Assembly (NCBI GenBank): GCA_016721825.1 | Contig: JADKHI010000006.1 | Coordinates: 496,001-560,000, forward strand | DNA: 64,000 bases | DNA from: Flavobacteriales bacterium | Lineage (GTDB): Bacteria; Bacteroidota; Bacteroidia; Flavobacteriales_F; PHOS-HE28 | Direction of reading: 5' to 3' | Shown: in pieces, positions 50,594 to 60,486 of the stretch | Layout: each line of letters opens with the position of its first letter | Position numbering within the stretch: position 1 is the first letter of the stretch | Notes under the pieces: generated by a model | Told to the model about the DNA's origin: nothing | The model's input: only the letters and a program-made list of their open reading frames with translations | The model's database searches: none | Translations under genes and position numbers: made by a program

Positions 50594-52864
50594 CTATCGG
50601 ATCAAGGTGATGTTCCCTTGCCGCTCGACGCTCTCGCCATTGGCCAGTGTCGCAGCAAGGGAGTAGACGAATACCGCTGGATCCAGCGCTTGGCCGTTGT
50701 AGGTGCCATCCCAACAGGCGTTGGGGTCTGTGCTCTCGAAGACCTTGGTGCCCCAGCGGTCGTAGATGTTGAAGGTCATGCTGGTGATGCACGCCGCGCC
50801 CTGTACGCATTGCAGGTCGTTGGTGCCGTTGGCGTTCGGGCTGAAAGCCGTTGGCACATAGATGGAGGCGGGGGCGCAGGTCTGCGGGCTCGGGTCCAGC
50901 ACGGTGATGATCAAGCACGCGGTATCGGTGCCGCAACTGAACAGGCTGTCGCTGACGATGACACAATACTCCGTTGTTTCGGTGGGGCTGGCGTATGGAA
51001 AGGTGCAGGTGGTGCAGCTCAGGCCGGTGCTCGGGTACCAGCTGAAGCTCGATCCCGGAGAAGGGCTCAGGAGAATGCTCTCCCCAGCCGTGATGGTGGA
51101 ATCCGGTGTGGCCACCTGGGCTACAACGGGAGGCAAGTTCGAAGGCACCAGTGTAATGCTGAAGATCGTATCGCAGGCACCAACATATTCCAGCGTATCC
51201 ACAAAATAGTAGCCTGGTGTGCTCACCACATCTCCATTCGGCAGCGTGTAGGTCTCTCCTTCACAAAGGTTGATCTGCCAATTCAACCAGTTCCATGAGG
51301 TCAGCACCACGTCGAACAAGCGCACGGTATCGCACCCGTTGACGGAAATGGTCGTATCCACATAGCTGCCGGACGTGAAAACAGTGGTACCTGAAGGCAA
51401 GGTGTACCCCTCATCCACGCAGTTGGCCACTGTGCCCATGTCTATTACGACCGGGTCGGGTCCATTGGGGTCCACGGAGCAAGTAACCGTGAACACGCAG
51501 CCACTCGCGTCAGTTACTGTTACTGTGTGATCGCCTACGGCCACATTGCTGAACACGTTCCCGTTCTGAGGGCCGTTGCCGATGTCGTACTGGTAAGGCG
51601 CTTGGCCACCGAAATGGCTGATCGTGATGCTTGAAGAACCGTCACAAGCGGTGGAGGGCACGGCCACCGTGCCCACCAGTGGGCAGGCACCAGGCACGAG
51701 CGAAGGATCCACTGCGGTGAATTCGTTCCGCAAGGTGTCCTGAAGGTCCAGCCAGATCGAGCAATCCTCCGAGAAGCCTTCCGCCCAAAGCGAGCCATCG
51801 GACCTGACGATGTAGGAGAACGTCTCTCCGGCCATGATATCGATGACATCGGTGGCAATGAGCGTGGGTGATAGGAGCAGCGGTGCGCCTGTGTAGATGT
51901 TCCCCACGTTGTAGTCGCCCCATGCGAAGCAATTTCCGTATGCATCCAAGGCGAGAAAGTGCACACCATCCGCACAGCCACTAATGGCGACGATATCGTT
52001 CAAGCCTGCTATCAATTCAGGTAGCGTATCGTTCTCAAGATCGCCATCGCCCGTGTATCCGCCCAAGCCCCAGCAATACACGGATCCATTTCCATCCAGC
52101 GCGGCGATGGCACCTGAATGGGCCTTTATGTCAACGATCCCCGTGAGTCCTGGGATCTGCGATGGCATCGTGTACACCGTATCGGTCAGCGAAGGATCGC
52201 CCAACAGCCCATTGTAACTGGAGCCAACGGCAAGCACGGTGCTATCGGCCAGCAGCACGTAGTTGGCGTAGTAGCCAGCGGCCGCGCGCACCGCATTGGT
52301 CACACTGCTCATCTGCACCGGGGTGGTGTAGTTGTCGACCGTGGTTCCATCACCGAATTGGCCGAATTGATTGTTGATGATGCTCCAAACGGTTCCATCC
52401 TCCTTAACGAAACAGGCAGTGAAAATGCCGACATCAAGGAACTTGGCATCGGTGATCACTTGCGTTGGATAGGCGTACCAAACGTTGTCTATCCATATCC
52501 AACCGGTCCCATCATTCTTGATGGCTCCCGATAGATACCCCGCCGTGAAGTAGCGTACGTCGCTTAGGCCGCTTATCGCCACGGGAGTAGCGGAGCAATT
52601 GGGTCCCTGTCCGTTCCCCAACTGACCCAATTGGTCACTTCCCCAACCGTACAATTGATTGTTGCTGCTATCGCAAGGGTCGCTGTAACATAGACTGTAG
52701 GCACTGTAGGAGCCTACACCATAGTTCGTTGGTCGGTACCAGAGGCGCCCGCCGAAGCCATCTCCGATCATGCTGTTCTGGGCCAGCGCGGAAGTGGTGG
52801 CAAGCAGGGCCAGGAGAGCGCCTTTCAAGCACCTCAGGGCCAATGTGGAGTATGGTAGGTTCAT
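50594..52864 (-). CDS. Secreted RCC1-repeat protein with T9SS type B C-terminus
   Basis: 756 residues. Signal peptide to about residue 28 (SALAQ). Residues about 60-400 hold RCC1-like propeller repeats (LYGWGSDQLGQLGNGQG, VWSIINNQFGQFGDGTT, VYCWGLGGYTGDGD, GNCFAWGDYN). SprB-like repeat region follows (GGQAPYQYDIGNGPQ ... VTVTDASGCVFTV). The last 90 residues are the gliding-motility-associated type B domain (VPTAFSPNANGTNDLQC ... IYDRWGTKVFES ... GNITLIR). Close paralogue of the protein at 56359. Secreted by T9SS, probably with the adjoining PorP/SprF partner. Confidence 0.88.
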   Translation of the reverse strand: MNLPYSTLALRCLKGALLALLATTSALAQNSMIGDGFGGRLWYRPTNYGVGSYSAYSLCYSDPCDSSNNQLYGWGSDQLGQLGNGQGPNCSATPVAISGLSDVRYFTAGYLSGAIKNDGTGWIWIDNVWYAYPTQVITDAKFLDVGIFTACFVKEDGTVWSIINNQFGQFGDGTTVDNYTTPVQMSSVTNAVRAAAGYYANYVLLADSTVLAVGSSYNGLLGDPSLTDTVYTMPSQIPGLTGIVDIKAHSGAIAALDGNGSVYCWGLGGYTGDGDLENDTLPELIAGLNDIVAISGCADGVHFLALDAYGNCFAWGDYNVGNIYTGAPLLLSPTLIATDVIDIMAGETFSYIVRSDGSLWAEGFSEDCSIWLDLQDTLRNEFTAVDPSLVPGACPLVGTVAVPSTACDGSSSITISHFGGQAPYQYDIGNGPQNGNVFSNVAVGDHTVTVTDASGCVFTVTCSVDPNGPDPVVIDMGTVANCVDEGYTLPSGTTVFTSGSYVDTTISVNGCDTVRLFDVVLTSWNWLNWQINLCEGETYTLPNGDVVSTPGYYFVDTLEYVGACDTIFSITLVPSNLPPVVAQVATPDSTITAGESILLSPSPGSSFSWYPSTGLSCTTCTFPYASPTETTEYCVIVSDSLFSCGTDTACLIITVLDPSPQTCAPASIYVPTAFSPNANGTNDLQCVQGAACITSMTFNIYDRWGTKVFESTDPNACWDGTYNGQALDPAVFVYSLAATLANGESVERQGNITLIR

Positions 52865-52886
52865 CGACGGATCGCGTGTAGAACGT

Positions 52887-54686
52887 TCATCGCACCAGTG
52901 TGATGTTCCCTTGTTTCTCCACCCGCTCTCCGTTGGCCAAGGTGGCGGTCAAGTGGTATACGAACACGGCCGGATCCAACGCCTGGCCGTTGTCGGTCCC
53001 ATCCCAACACGTTGCGGGGTCGGTGCTCTCGAAGACCTTGGCGCCCCAGCGGTCGTAGATGCCGAAGGTCATGGAGGTGACGCACTCGGTGCCGTAGATG
53101 CAATGCGCGTCGTTGGTGGTGCTGTTGTTGGGGCTGAAGGCGTTGGGCACGAAGAGCGTGCATGCCAGCGGCTCGACAGGCTCCGTTGGTTCGTCCACAC
53201 TGAGCTTCACCACCCACATGTCGCGCCCACCATGGTTGCCGGAAACATCGCCGTCGTTGGAATCGGTGTAGCCCACGATCATGTATCCGCCGTCGGCGGT
53301 GCGCGTTCTCAGAATGCCCCGGTCATAGGCGGACCCGCCCAAGCAGCGCTGCCATTGCGCAGCACCGGATTGCGGGAGTTCTCCGATCCACAGATCCAGG
53401 TCGCCGTGATTGTCGGCCATGGGGCCATCGGTAGAGTTCGTGACACCGCTCAAGACCAGGTTGTTCTGGTCGGCACTGAAGATGTAACACTGCTCGTAAG
53501 CGGATCCGCCATAAGCACGCTGCCAGAGAAGTGACCCGCTCCCATCAACCTCCAGCAACCAGGCATCCGTAGCCCCGTTGTTGTTGGTCACATCCCCGTC
53601 AGTGGATGCAGTGGAACCGGACAACAGGAAGTTCCCGTTGCCCTTGGGCTTGATGACCACGATGCCGTCATCCAGGGAACCACCGTACGTGCGCACCCAT
53701 TGCACAACGCCTGTGCTGCTGATCCGTGCAAGCAGCGCGTCCCGTTCACCTTGGTTCGATGGTACATCCCCGTCGTTCGACGCGGTGCTTCCGGCGAACA
53801 GGATATCCCCATTGTCCAACTCCAGGACATCATTCCCACCATCCGAGTCACTGCCGCCGATGGTGCGTGCCCATTCGATACTGCCCACGGCACTTAGTTT
53901 CACGAGCCAAGCATCCTGTCCACCATGGTTGTTCGTCACATCACCGTCGTTCGAGTCGGTGGCTGCGAAGCATTGAAGAAAGCCGCCGTCCGATAACTGG
54001 ATCAACTTGGTTCCATTATCGAGCTGGGTGCCGCCCAAGGCTTGGCTCCATTCGAGCGTTCCGGATGAGCTGATCTTCAACACCCAATGGTCTTGAGCGA
54101 AGGGGCTCGCTAACGAGCCCGCTACATCCCCATCGGCGGATGTCGTTGGGCCGTGGAGGATGAAGCCTCCACCCGCGGTCTCCTCGATCCCGTAGCCGAT
54201 ATCATCACCACTACCGCCATAGGTGCGCTGCCAGACGATGTTCCCTGCCGGGGAAAGTCTGATCACCCAAAGATCATTTTCACCTTGGTTCATGGTGACA
54301 TCACCATCGGCGGAACGGGTATTGCCGAGGATCATGATCGACCCATCGGATGCTTCGATGCACCCATTGGCGTATTCCCCGAAGGATCCGCCCAAGCACC
54401 GCGTCCATAGGAGGGCTCCGTTCGCGTCCAGTTTCGTCACAAGAATGTCCATATCCCCGTGGTTGGCTGCGGCATCGCCATCGATGGAGTTGGTATACCC
54501 GAGGCAAACAAGGCCACCGTCACTGGTCTCCACAACGGTGCTTCCCTGGTCCAGGTCGCTTCCACCGATGCACCGTTGCCATTCCACCTGCGGGGTCACT
54601 TGTGCGTTCAGTTGTCCGCAGCACATGCTGATGAGCATAGCGATGGCCACGGCCCACTCGCGGCTTGAGTATCGTAGTTCGGTCAT
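52887..54686 (-). CDS. Secreted repeat protein with T9SS type B C-terminus
   Basis: 599 residues from MTELRYSSREWAVA, signal peptide ending LNAQ. Eight or nine repeats of about 56 residues with the pattern W-x-R-x(1)-GGS-x2-D-x-G ... DGG ... G-T-x-S-x-DGD-V-x2-N-x-G-x2-D-x-W (for example YGGSLDDGIVVIKPKGNG, STDGDVTNNNGATDAWLLEV): an extracellular beta-propeller-like array. Ends with a type B domain (VPNAFSPNNSTTNDAHC ... IYDRWGAKVFES ... GNITLVR). Part of the five-gene run 56255-47953. Confidence 0.85.
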   Translation of the reverse strand: MTELRYSSREWAVAIAMLISMCCGQLNAQVTPQVEWQRCIGGSDLDQGSTVVETSDGGLVCLGYTNSIDGDAAANHGDMDILVTKLDANGALLWTRCLGGSFGEYANGCIEASDGSIMILGNTRSADGDVTMNQGENDLWVIRLSPAGNIVWQRTYGGSGDDIGYGIEETAGGGFILHGPTTSADGDVAGSLASPFAQDHWVLKISSSGTLEWSQALGGTQLDNGTKLIQLSDGGFLQCFAATDSNDGDVTNNHGGQDAWLVKLSAVGSIEWARTIGGSDSDGGNDVLELDNGDILFAGSTASNDGDVPSNQGERDALLARISSTGVVQWVRTYGGSLDDGIVVIKPKGNGNFLLSGSTASTDGDVTNNNGATDAWLLEVDGSGSLLWQRAYGGSAYEQCYIFSADQNNLVLSGVTNSTDGPMADNHGDLDLWIGELPQSGAAQWQRCLGGSAYDRGILRTRTADGGYMIVGYTDSNDGDVSGNHGGRDMWVVKLSVDEPTEPVEPLACTLFVPNAFSPNNSTTNDAHCIYGTECVTSMTFGIYDRWGAKVFESTDPATCWDGTDNGQALDPAVFVYHLTATLANGERVEKQGNITLVR

Positions 54687-54737
54687 GTTCGGTGCTGGTT
54701 GTGTTCTTCTGCTCTTCGGTTCCACGTCCGTTCCACA

Positions 54738-56255
54738 TCATTCCTTCACGATCCGCGCATGAAGCGATCCTCCTTCGTGCTCCACCGAGCAGTGATACAC
54801 GCCGGCCGGTAGTGCGGAAAGATCGATACGTTCATCCGTCAGCCGTGTCCGCTGGACCACGGCACCGATCGTGTTCGTGATGGTGATCGTTGCGTTCCGC
54901 ACCATGCCGAGGCCTGGTAAGCGCAAGATCGCCTGTCCTTGGGTGGGGTTCGGGTAGGCCATCATTTCTTCCACGCGTGGACCGGCATCGTTCACGGAGG
55001 CGATCACCGCGCCTTTCTCGTTGTTGAAGCGCGTGATGAGCGGCGCATAGCCGAACAGTGTACCGTTCTGCCATTTCACCACTTGGTCCATGGAGAGCAC
55101 CTTGCCGTCGTGCTGCAAGGTGGCGGAGTGGAAGTTGATGCGCAGGCCGTATCCGTTGTCGTCGATGGGTTGTATGCCAGGGGTGAAGCCGGTATCGACC
55201 ACACCGAACTCATCCAGGCGTGTGAGGTACTTCGCGCTCATGTACCCGTCCGCACCATAGGCTTGAGCCAGGATGATCAGCCCACCGCTCGGCTCGATCA
55301 ACAGTTCATCCGGCGCCGTGTAGTAGTTCGGGTCCGCATCGCTCAGGTCCATGTGGCCACCTGTGCCGAAACCCGCGTCCAGCGAACCATCCTCCAGCAA
55401 CTTGAAGAGGTAGGCAGGCCAACCCCACGTGTTCGGTTGCAGGTAGATGGAGTTGTCATTGGCGATCGCGATATCGAGGATCCAGTTGTCCAGGGAGTAC
55501 GAAGCCAGGTCGAGGGTGTAGTTGAACCCAGTGTCCAATGTTCCATCCACATTGAATCGCCAGATACCGTCGGCCCCCAGCCCGTATGACGCTAGCACCA
55601 TGCGGCCCAGTCCATCGATCTCGAACAGCGGATACTGGAAGGGAGCCGCGGGCGTGTAGGCCACACCGTTGGTTCCGAAGGTGTTGTCAGCTGTGAAGTC
55701 CGCGTTCAACCGGATCACCTGGCCATAGCCCACGCCGTTGATGGTCGCTCCTTTTCCGATGCAGATCAGGCCTTGGTCATCCACGAGCAGTTTGGCGAAG
55801 CCCGGGCCGCCAGGTGTGAGCAAGGGTGTCCATGGTTGCACCACCGCACCGAGGAGGTCGATGGAGCAGATCCGGTATGCACCCACATCGGATCCGAGCA
55901 GGAAGATCTTGCTCTCATCGAGCGAAAGCGCTGCGTCAACGAAGCCGGTGTTGGGGTACTCGAGGATGCCGCCGACGCCGAATGCACTAGCCAGCGTTCC
56001 ATCGTTGTTCAACTTCATGATGTACGAGGAAGTAGTGCCGTTCACGGCGCTCAGGATCGGAAAGATGGCACCACCGGTCTCCAGAATGTCGACCGTGGTC
56101 ACATCGGGTATCTGAGGCATGAAGCCGTACTGCCCATCGCCACTGAACGTGATGTCCAGGGTGCCGTTCTGGGCGAAGAGGCTGCCCATACTGATCATGC
56201 ATGCACCGAGCCAGGACATGGAGCGTGCGTGGTTAACAGGTCGTGCTGTGATCAT
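54738..56255 (-). CDS. Delta-60-repeat-like secreted protein with T9SS type A C-terminus
   Basis: 505 residues; signal peptide ends SLFAQ at about residue 29. Repeats of the delta-60 type (NGTLDITFSGDGQYGF, DGTLASAFGVGGILEYP, DFTADNTFGTNGVAYT, DGTLDTGFNYT, DGSLDAGFGTGGHMDL) alternate with hydrophobic strands, predicting a propeller. C-terminal type A domain (MMAYPNPTQGQAILRLP ... LSALPAGVYHCSV). First gene of the cargo/PorP/OmpA operon, with the bipartite sigma motif 51 bases upstream. Confidence 0.85.
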   Translation of the reverse strand: MITARPVNHARSMSWLGACMISMGSLFAQNGTLDITFSGDGQYGFMPQIPDVTTVDILETGGAIFPILSAVNGTTSSYIMKLNNDGTLASAFGVGGILEYPNTGFVDAALSLDESKIFLLGSDVGAYRICSIDLLGAVVQPWTPLLTPGGPGFAKLLVDDQGLICIGKGATINGVGYGQVIRLNADFTADNTFGTNGVAYTPAAPFQYPLFEIDGLGRMVLASYGLGADGIWRFNVDGTLDTGFNYTLDLASYSLDNWILDIAIANDNSIYLQPNTWGWPAYLFKLLEDGSLDAGFGTGGHMDLSDADPNYYTAPDELLIEPSGGLIILAQAYGADGYMSAKYLTRLDEFGVVDTGFTPGIQPIDDNGYGLRINFHSATLQHDGKVLSMDQVVKWQNGTLFGYAPLITRFNNEKGAVIASVNDAGPRVEEMMAYPNPTQGQAILRLPGLGMVRNATITITNTIGAVVQRTRLTDERIDLSALPAGVYHCSVEHEGGSLHARIVKE

Positions 56256-56306
56256 GGGTGTTCGTGTTAGGGGCGAAGCGGATACACTTGCGCGTGCCTT
56301 GACCTG

Positions 56307-56336
56307 CTAACCCCGATCGTGCCGGAGTGGTTGGGT
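56307..56336 (-). promoter_or_regulatory. Bipartite motif 2 (candidate ECF promoter) of the cargo/PorP/OmpA operon
   Basis: ACCCAACC-N15-GGGTTAG on the minus strand, preceded by GC and followed by CAGGT. 51 bases lie between its end and the ATG at 56255. Same spacing as 58696-58725 and 61176-61205. Confidence 0.65.
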
Positions 56337-56358
56337 GCTCCTGCGAACAAAGAACGGA

Positions 56359-58620
56359 TCAGCGCACCAAGGTGATGTTCCCCTGTCTCTCCACAAGTTC
56401 ACCGTTGGCCAACGTAGCGCTCAAGTGATAGACGAATACCGCCGGATCAAGCGCTTGGCCGTTGTTGGTCCCATCCCAACAGGCCTCGGGGTCGGTGGTC
56501 TCGAAGACCTTTTCGCCCCAGCGGTTGTAGATGCTGAAGGACATGGATGCGATGCACTCCGTACCGCGAACGCAATGCTGATCGTTCTTGCCGTTCACAT
56601 CCGGGCTGAAGGCGGATGGGACGAAGATGTTGGCAGATGTGCAAAGCGTTGGAGGTGGTTCTATCACCGTGATCACCAGGCAAGCCGTGTCGGTGCCGCA
56701 GCTGAAGAGGCTGTCGCTGACGACCACACAGTACTCCGTTGTTTCCGTAGGGCTGGCGAGCGGGAATGTGCAGGCAGTGCAACTCAAGCCAGTGCTTGGG
56801 TACCAGCTATAGCTCGACCCCGGAGAAGGACTTAACAACACGGTATCTCCTGCTGCTATGCTCGAATCGGGGGTGGCCACCTGGGCAACGACCGGCGGCA
56901 GCGTGGAGAGGATGAGTGAAAAGGTGTACACCGAATCGCACGCATCCGCATAGGCAACCGTATCCACGTATGTCCCAGGAGCGAACACATCCACGCCACT
57001 GGGCAGCATGTATGCTTCTCCTTGGCAGAGCGTGATCTGTACGTTCGATCCCGGCAATGGATCGATCACCACGTCGTATAAGCGCGCGGTATCGCAGCCG
57101 AGGACCGAGTACGTCGTATCCGAGTAGTTACCAGAGGTGAAAACAGTTGTTCCGGAAGGCAGCGCAAAACCCTCCTCCGCACATGCATTCACCGTTCCTA
57201 TGTCCAGCAAGGTGGTTGTAGCAGAGTCCGGTACAACTGTGCATGGCACTGTGATCACACAACCGTTAGCGTCGGTGACGCTCACGGTGTAATTGCCGAG
57301 CGGCACATCGGTGAAAACGTTGCTCGCCTGTGGCCCGTTGCCGATGTCGTACTGGTAAGGTGGTTGGCCGCCGAAGTGGTAAACGCTGATTATACCGCTA
57401 CCGCATGTTGCGGTGGCGAAAGCGGTGCTGCCCTGCAGTAAGCAAGAACCGGGCACCATCGAGGGGTCGAGCTGTGTGAAGTTCGGCCTGATGATGAGGT
57501 TCGCGCTCGAGTCAGTGTTGGTCAAGTTCAACCAGATCGAACCCATGTTCTCGGCAGATGAACCCTGCGCCCAGAGCGAGCCGTCGGATCGAACGATGTA
57601 GCTGAACGTTTCACCAGCCATGATGTCGATCACATCCGTGGCTACTAGTTCTGGAAGTCCGTTCGGTGATCCAATGCCCCATCTGTAGCAGTTCTTGTTC
57701 GCATCCAACGCAAGAAAGTGAGCGCCGTCCGTACAGCCACTGATGGCTATGATATCGGCAAGGCTAGCGATCAGCTTGGGCAATGTATCGGTGAGCATGT
57801 CACCATCGCCGGTAGAACCCCCATTGCCCCAGCAGTACACCTCGCCCGTCCCGGATAATGCGGCCGTAGCCTGGCTGTGCGCCTTGATATCGACGATACC
57901 GCTCAAGCCAGCTATCGGGGCCGTATTCACTGTGATGGAATCAAGGACCAACGGGTCTCCAAGTAGCCCCTGATGATTGCTGCCAACGGCAAGCACCGTG
58001 CTGTCGGAAAGAAGAACATAGCCGGTTAGAATTCCGCAAGCCATCCGCACGGCATTGGTCACACCGGTCATCTGAACCGGAACGGCGTAGTTGCTAACCG
58101 TACTACCATCACCGAATTGACCTGCTTGGTTGTCGCCTATGCTCCAAACAGTTCCATCGTTCTTGGTGAAGCTTATGAAGTAAGCACTAGCATCCACCGA
58201 GATCACATCCGTGATCACTTGTATAGGAAACCCAACTCCGTAAGGGAGTCCCCAAACCCAACCAGTACCATCGTTCTTAATAGCGGCCATGCAATATCCC
58301 GTGGTGAAATAGTGCAGGTCCGTCATCCCCGCTATAGGCACCGGCACACTGGAAGGACTGTTTCCGGGACCATTACCAAGTTCGCCGTTCGCATCTACCC
58401 CCCACCCATACAACTGGTTGCTGCTACTATCACATGGATCACTGTAGCAGAGGCTGAAGGCGCTGTACGAGCCTACCGTGTAGTTGGTGGGCCGGTACCA
58501 GAGCCGTCCACCGAAACCATCCCCGATCATGCTGTTCTGGGCGAAGGTCGTGGTGCTGAAGAGCGCAAGAAGTACGCCCGCTAAAGTGCGCATGGTCCAC
58601 TGGAACATCAAGGATCGCAT
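56359..58620 (-). CDS. Secreted RCC1-repeat protein with T9SS type B C-terminus, paralogue of 50594
   Basis: 753 residues from MRSLMFQWTMRTLAG; this start gives a 28-residue signal peptide matching the paralogue's, though ATG 58593 or 58674 is possible. After the signal, NSMIGDGFGGRLWYRPTNY is shared word for word with the protein at 50594-52864. RCC1 repeats (LYGWGVDANGELGNGPG, VWSIGDNQAGQFGDGST, VYCWGNGGSTGDGD), an SprB-like segment (GGQPPYQYDIGNGPQ) and a type B end (VPSAFSPDVNGKNDQHC ... IYNRWGEKVFET). Monocistronic under its own bipartite motif. Confidence 0.88.
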   Translation of the reverse strand: MRSLMFQWTMRTLAGVLLALFSTTTFAQNSMIGDGFGGRLWYRPTNYTVGSYSAFSLCYSDPCDSSSNQLYGWGVDANGELGNGPGNSPSSVPVPIAGMTDLHYFTTGYCMAAIKNDGTGWVWGLPYGVGFPIQVITDVISVDASAYFISFTKNDGTVWSIGDNQAGQFGDGSTVSNYAVPVQMTGVTNAVRMACGILTGYVLLSDSTVLAVGSNHQGLLGDPLVLDSITVNTAPIAGLSGIVDIKAHSQATAALSGTGEVYCWGNGGSTGDGDMLTDTLPKLIASLADIIAISGCTDGAHFLALDANKNCYRWGIGSPNGLPELVATDVIDIMAGETFSYIVRSDGSLWAQGSSAENMGSIWLNLTNTDSSANLIIRPNFTQLDPSMVPGSCLLQGSTAFATATCGSGIISVYHFGGQPPYQYDIGNGPQASNVFTDVPLGNYTVSVTDANGCVITVPCTVVPDSATTTLLDIGTVNACAEEGFALPSGTTVFTSGNYSDTTYSVLGCDTARLYDVVIDPLPGSNVQITLCQGEAYMLPSGVDVFAPGTYVDTVAYADACDSVYTFSLILSTLPPVVAQVATPDSSIAAGDTVLLSPSPGSSYSWYPSTGLSCTACTFPLASPTETTEYCVVVSDSLFSCGTDTACLVITVIEPPPTLCTSANIFVPSAFSPDVNGKNDQHCVRGTECIASMSFSIYNRWGEKVFETTDPEACWDGTNNGQALDPAVFVYHLSATLANGELVERQGNITLVR

Positions 58621-58695
58621 GGCCGCGGTTCGGGTCATTCGTATTCGGTGGTTGGTCTCTTCACGGTCGGTCATCCTTCTCTTCGTCTCAACCTG

Positions 58696-58725
58696 CTAAC
58701 CCGGCATTCACGCCGATGGTTGGGT
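58696..58725 (-). promoter_or_regulatory. Bipartite motif 1 (candidate ECF promoter) of the RCC1-type cargo gene
   Basis: ACCCAACC-N15-GGGTTAG on the minus strand, followed by CAGGTT, 75 bases before the chosen start at 58620. Confidence 0.65.
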
Positions 58726-58794
58726 CTCCGTTCGAGGATACCGGCACACCGAGCAGGCTTCCCGAGCACATCGCCGGAAGCTTGGCAGCTCGGA

Positions 58795-60486
58795 TCAGTA
58801 CGTGGTACCGTCCAATCGCCAGGTGACCCCGAAGCTCAATCCAGAAGCCGTGATATGGGCGCCTTCCAATGGGCCATCATTCGCCATGCTGCCGAGCTGC
58901 GCTTTCCATATCGGTCCAACACCCACACTGAGGCGTTCATCAACATGGTAGAGCGCCTGGGGTCGGAGCGACCAGGACACATTCATTGCTTGGAACGCCT
59001 CCTCCGGGAAACCAGCGCTCGTTCGATCACCGGTCACTGGGTACCGGCCGTTCGAGTTGAAGAGCAGGTCCAAGCTTATGCCGCCTTGGGCCAGGAGACC
59101 GAAACGGCCCCGACCGAACTTCAGACTTGCGAGCAAGGGTAGTTCCACGAAGGTGAGCGACACATCGGTCTCCCCTTGGTCGGCCTTGAGCACGTAACGT
59201 CCGTAGTGGATGCCGGTGGCCCAAGAGAAGCGTTTGGTGCGCACCCTGTACTCGAGCCCCAAGAGCGAGCCGTTCTGCGCTTCGGAGCGCTGGCCGCCGC
59301 TGCGAGCACGCACCGCCAAAGGAGCTCCGAAAGCGTGCAGTTCGCCGGAAGCCATGAGCTTGAACTCCGGTAGTTGCGGTTGTACAGGCTTCGGAGCTTC
59401 AAGCGCGGCTGGCATTGACCAGCGCGAGTCCATGAAGTCGATGGTCTCTCGCTGATCCCTCACCGTAGCGAGCGCTTCGGAGGCGCTCACGGGATCCTGC
59501 AGTTGCGCGGACGTGGCAGGGGAGAGAGCCTGTTCCGAGGCTGCTTGAGGGTCAACCCGGGAGATCACTGCGGTAGGCATTTCCGCTTGATCGGCAACAT
59601 GGTCTTGTGATGTTCGACTTTCGCTTAGCGCATCGGGATGTGTTCCATCTTGAACATCAACATGGAGTTTCAGGCCGGCTTGTTCCTGTTGATCGGCCCC
59701 TGGTGTTCCATCGCGCTCAGTGGGTCGAGCATCCTTAGCGGTCGATCCGGGTCGCACTTCGCGCGCAGGGTCCACTGCCGAACGACCATGGTCATCGATG
59801 TTCGCGCTGTTGCCTTCCTGTCCCGAACGCCAACCTGGTCCAACGCCCTGCGGGTTTTCGGAGAGAGTGACCCCGGTCGCTGGTAATTCGCCCTTTTGTG
59901 GGTGCGCTTCGCTTTGAACTCCACCTCGCTTTCCGGAACGATCTTGAGCACGGGGTCTCAAGCTGACCTTGTCCGTCGCAGCTACCGCAGTCGTCGAGGA
60001 TCTTCGTGTCGCATCGGACATCTGAGGGGCAAGCTCCCGTCCGCCGATGTCCACATTCCCGGTCACATCAGCGTGCGCTGCAGCACCGGCCCTGTCACCG
60101 GTCGCATTCAGATCTGTTTCCGAAACCCCAGCACGTAGCCGTTCATCCACTGCGCGCACTGTTGATCCTTCCGAACTGTTCGTTGTGCTTGGAGCGAGGT
60201 GGTCAGCAACGGTCGCGTTGTTGTTGGCTCGGTGTTCAGAGACCAGTGCTTCGGGCATCACCGCACTGCGGCCACGATCGGCCCAGGCCCACCAGAGCAC
60301 ACCGGCCGCAGGTATCAGTGCAGTAAGCCACCACTTGGAGAAGCGACCGCCACGGATCAGCGTTCCGGTCCCGTTGCGCTTGACGAGCAGCGCGTGCACG
60401 TCCTCCAGTTCCCCCTTCTCCACGGCGAACGTCCCTTGCTCCAACCGCCTGCGGAAGAACTCATCGATCCAGTGCTTCCGGCTCAT
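58795..60486 (-). CDS. Membrane partner of the ECF sigma factor with C-terminal outer-membrane-barrel domain
   Basis: 563 residues from MSRKHWIDEFFRRRLEQG. Short cytoplasmic N-terminus (1-45), one membrane helix (WWLTALIPAAGVLWWAW, about 51-67), a long 300-residue low-complexity region rich in Ser, Gly, Asp and Gln, and a C-terminal barrel-like domain (LLGLEYRVRTKRFSWATGIHYGRYVL ... ISLDLLFNSNGRYPV ... SFGVTWRLDGTTY). The N-terminus could act as anti-sigma factor (inference from the 4-base overlap with the sigma gene). Fused anti-sigma plus barrel proteins next to ECF genes occur in Bacteroidota. Confidence 0.75.
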   Translation of the reverse strand: MSRKHWIDEFFRRRLEQGTFAVEKGELEDVHALLVKRNGTGTLIRGGRFSKWWLTALIPAAGVLWWAWADRGRSAVMPEALVSEHRANNNATVADHLAPSTTNSSEGSTVRAVDERLRAGVSETDLNATGDRAGAAAHADVTGNVDIGGRELAPQMSDATRRSSTTAVAATDKVSLRPRAQDRSGKRGGVQSEAHPQKGELPATGVTLSENPQGVGPGWRSGQEGNSANIDDHGRSAVDPAREVRPGSTAKDARPTERDGTPGADQQEQAGLKLHVDVQDGTHPDALSESRTSQDHVADQAEMPTAVISRVDPQAASEQALSPATSAQLQDPVSASEALATVRDQRETIDFMDSRWSMPAALEAPKPVQPQLPEFKLMASGELHAFGAPLAVRARSGGQRSEAQNGSLLGLEYRVRTKRFSWATGIHYGRYVLKADQGETDVSLTFVELPLLASLKFGRGRFGLLAQGGISLDLLFNSNGRYPVTGDRTSAGFPEEAFQAMNVSWSLRPQALYHVDERLSVGVGPIWKAQLGSMANDGPLEGAHITASGLSFGVTWRLDGTTY

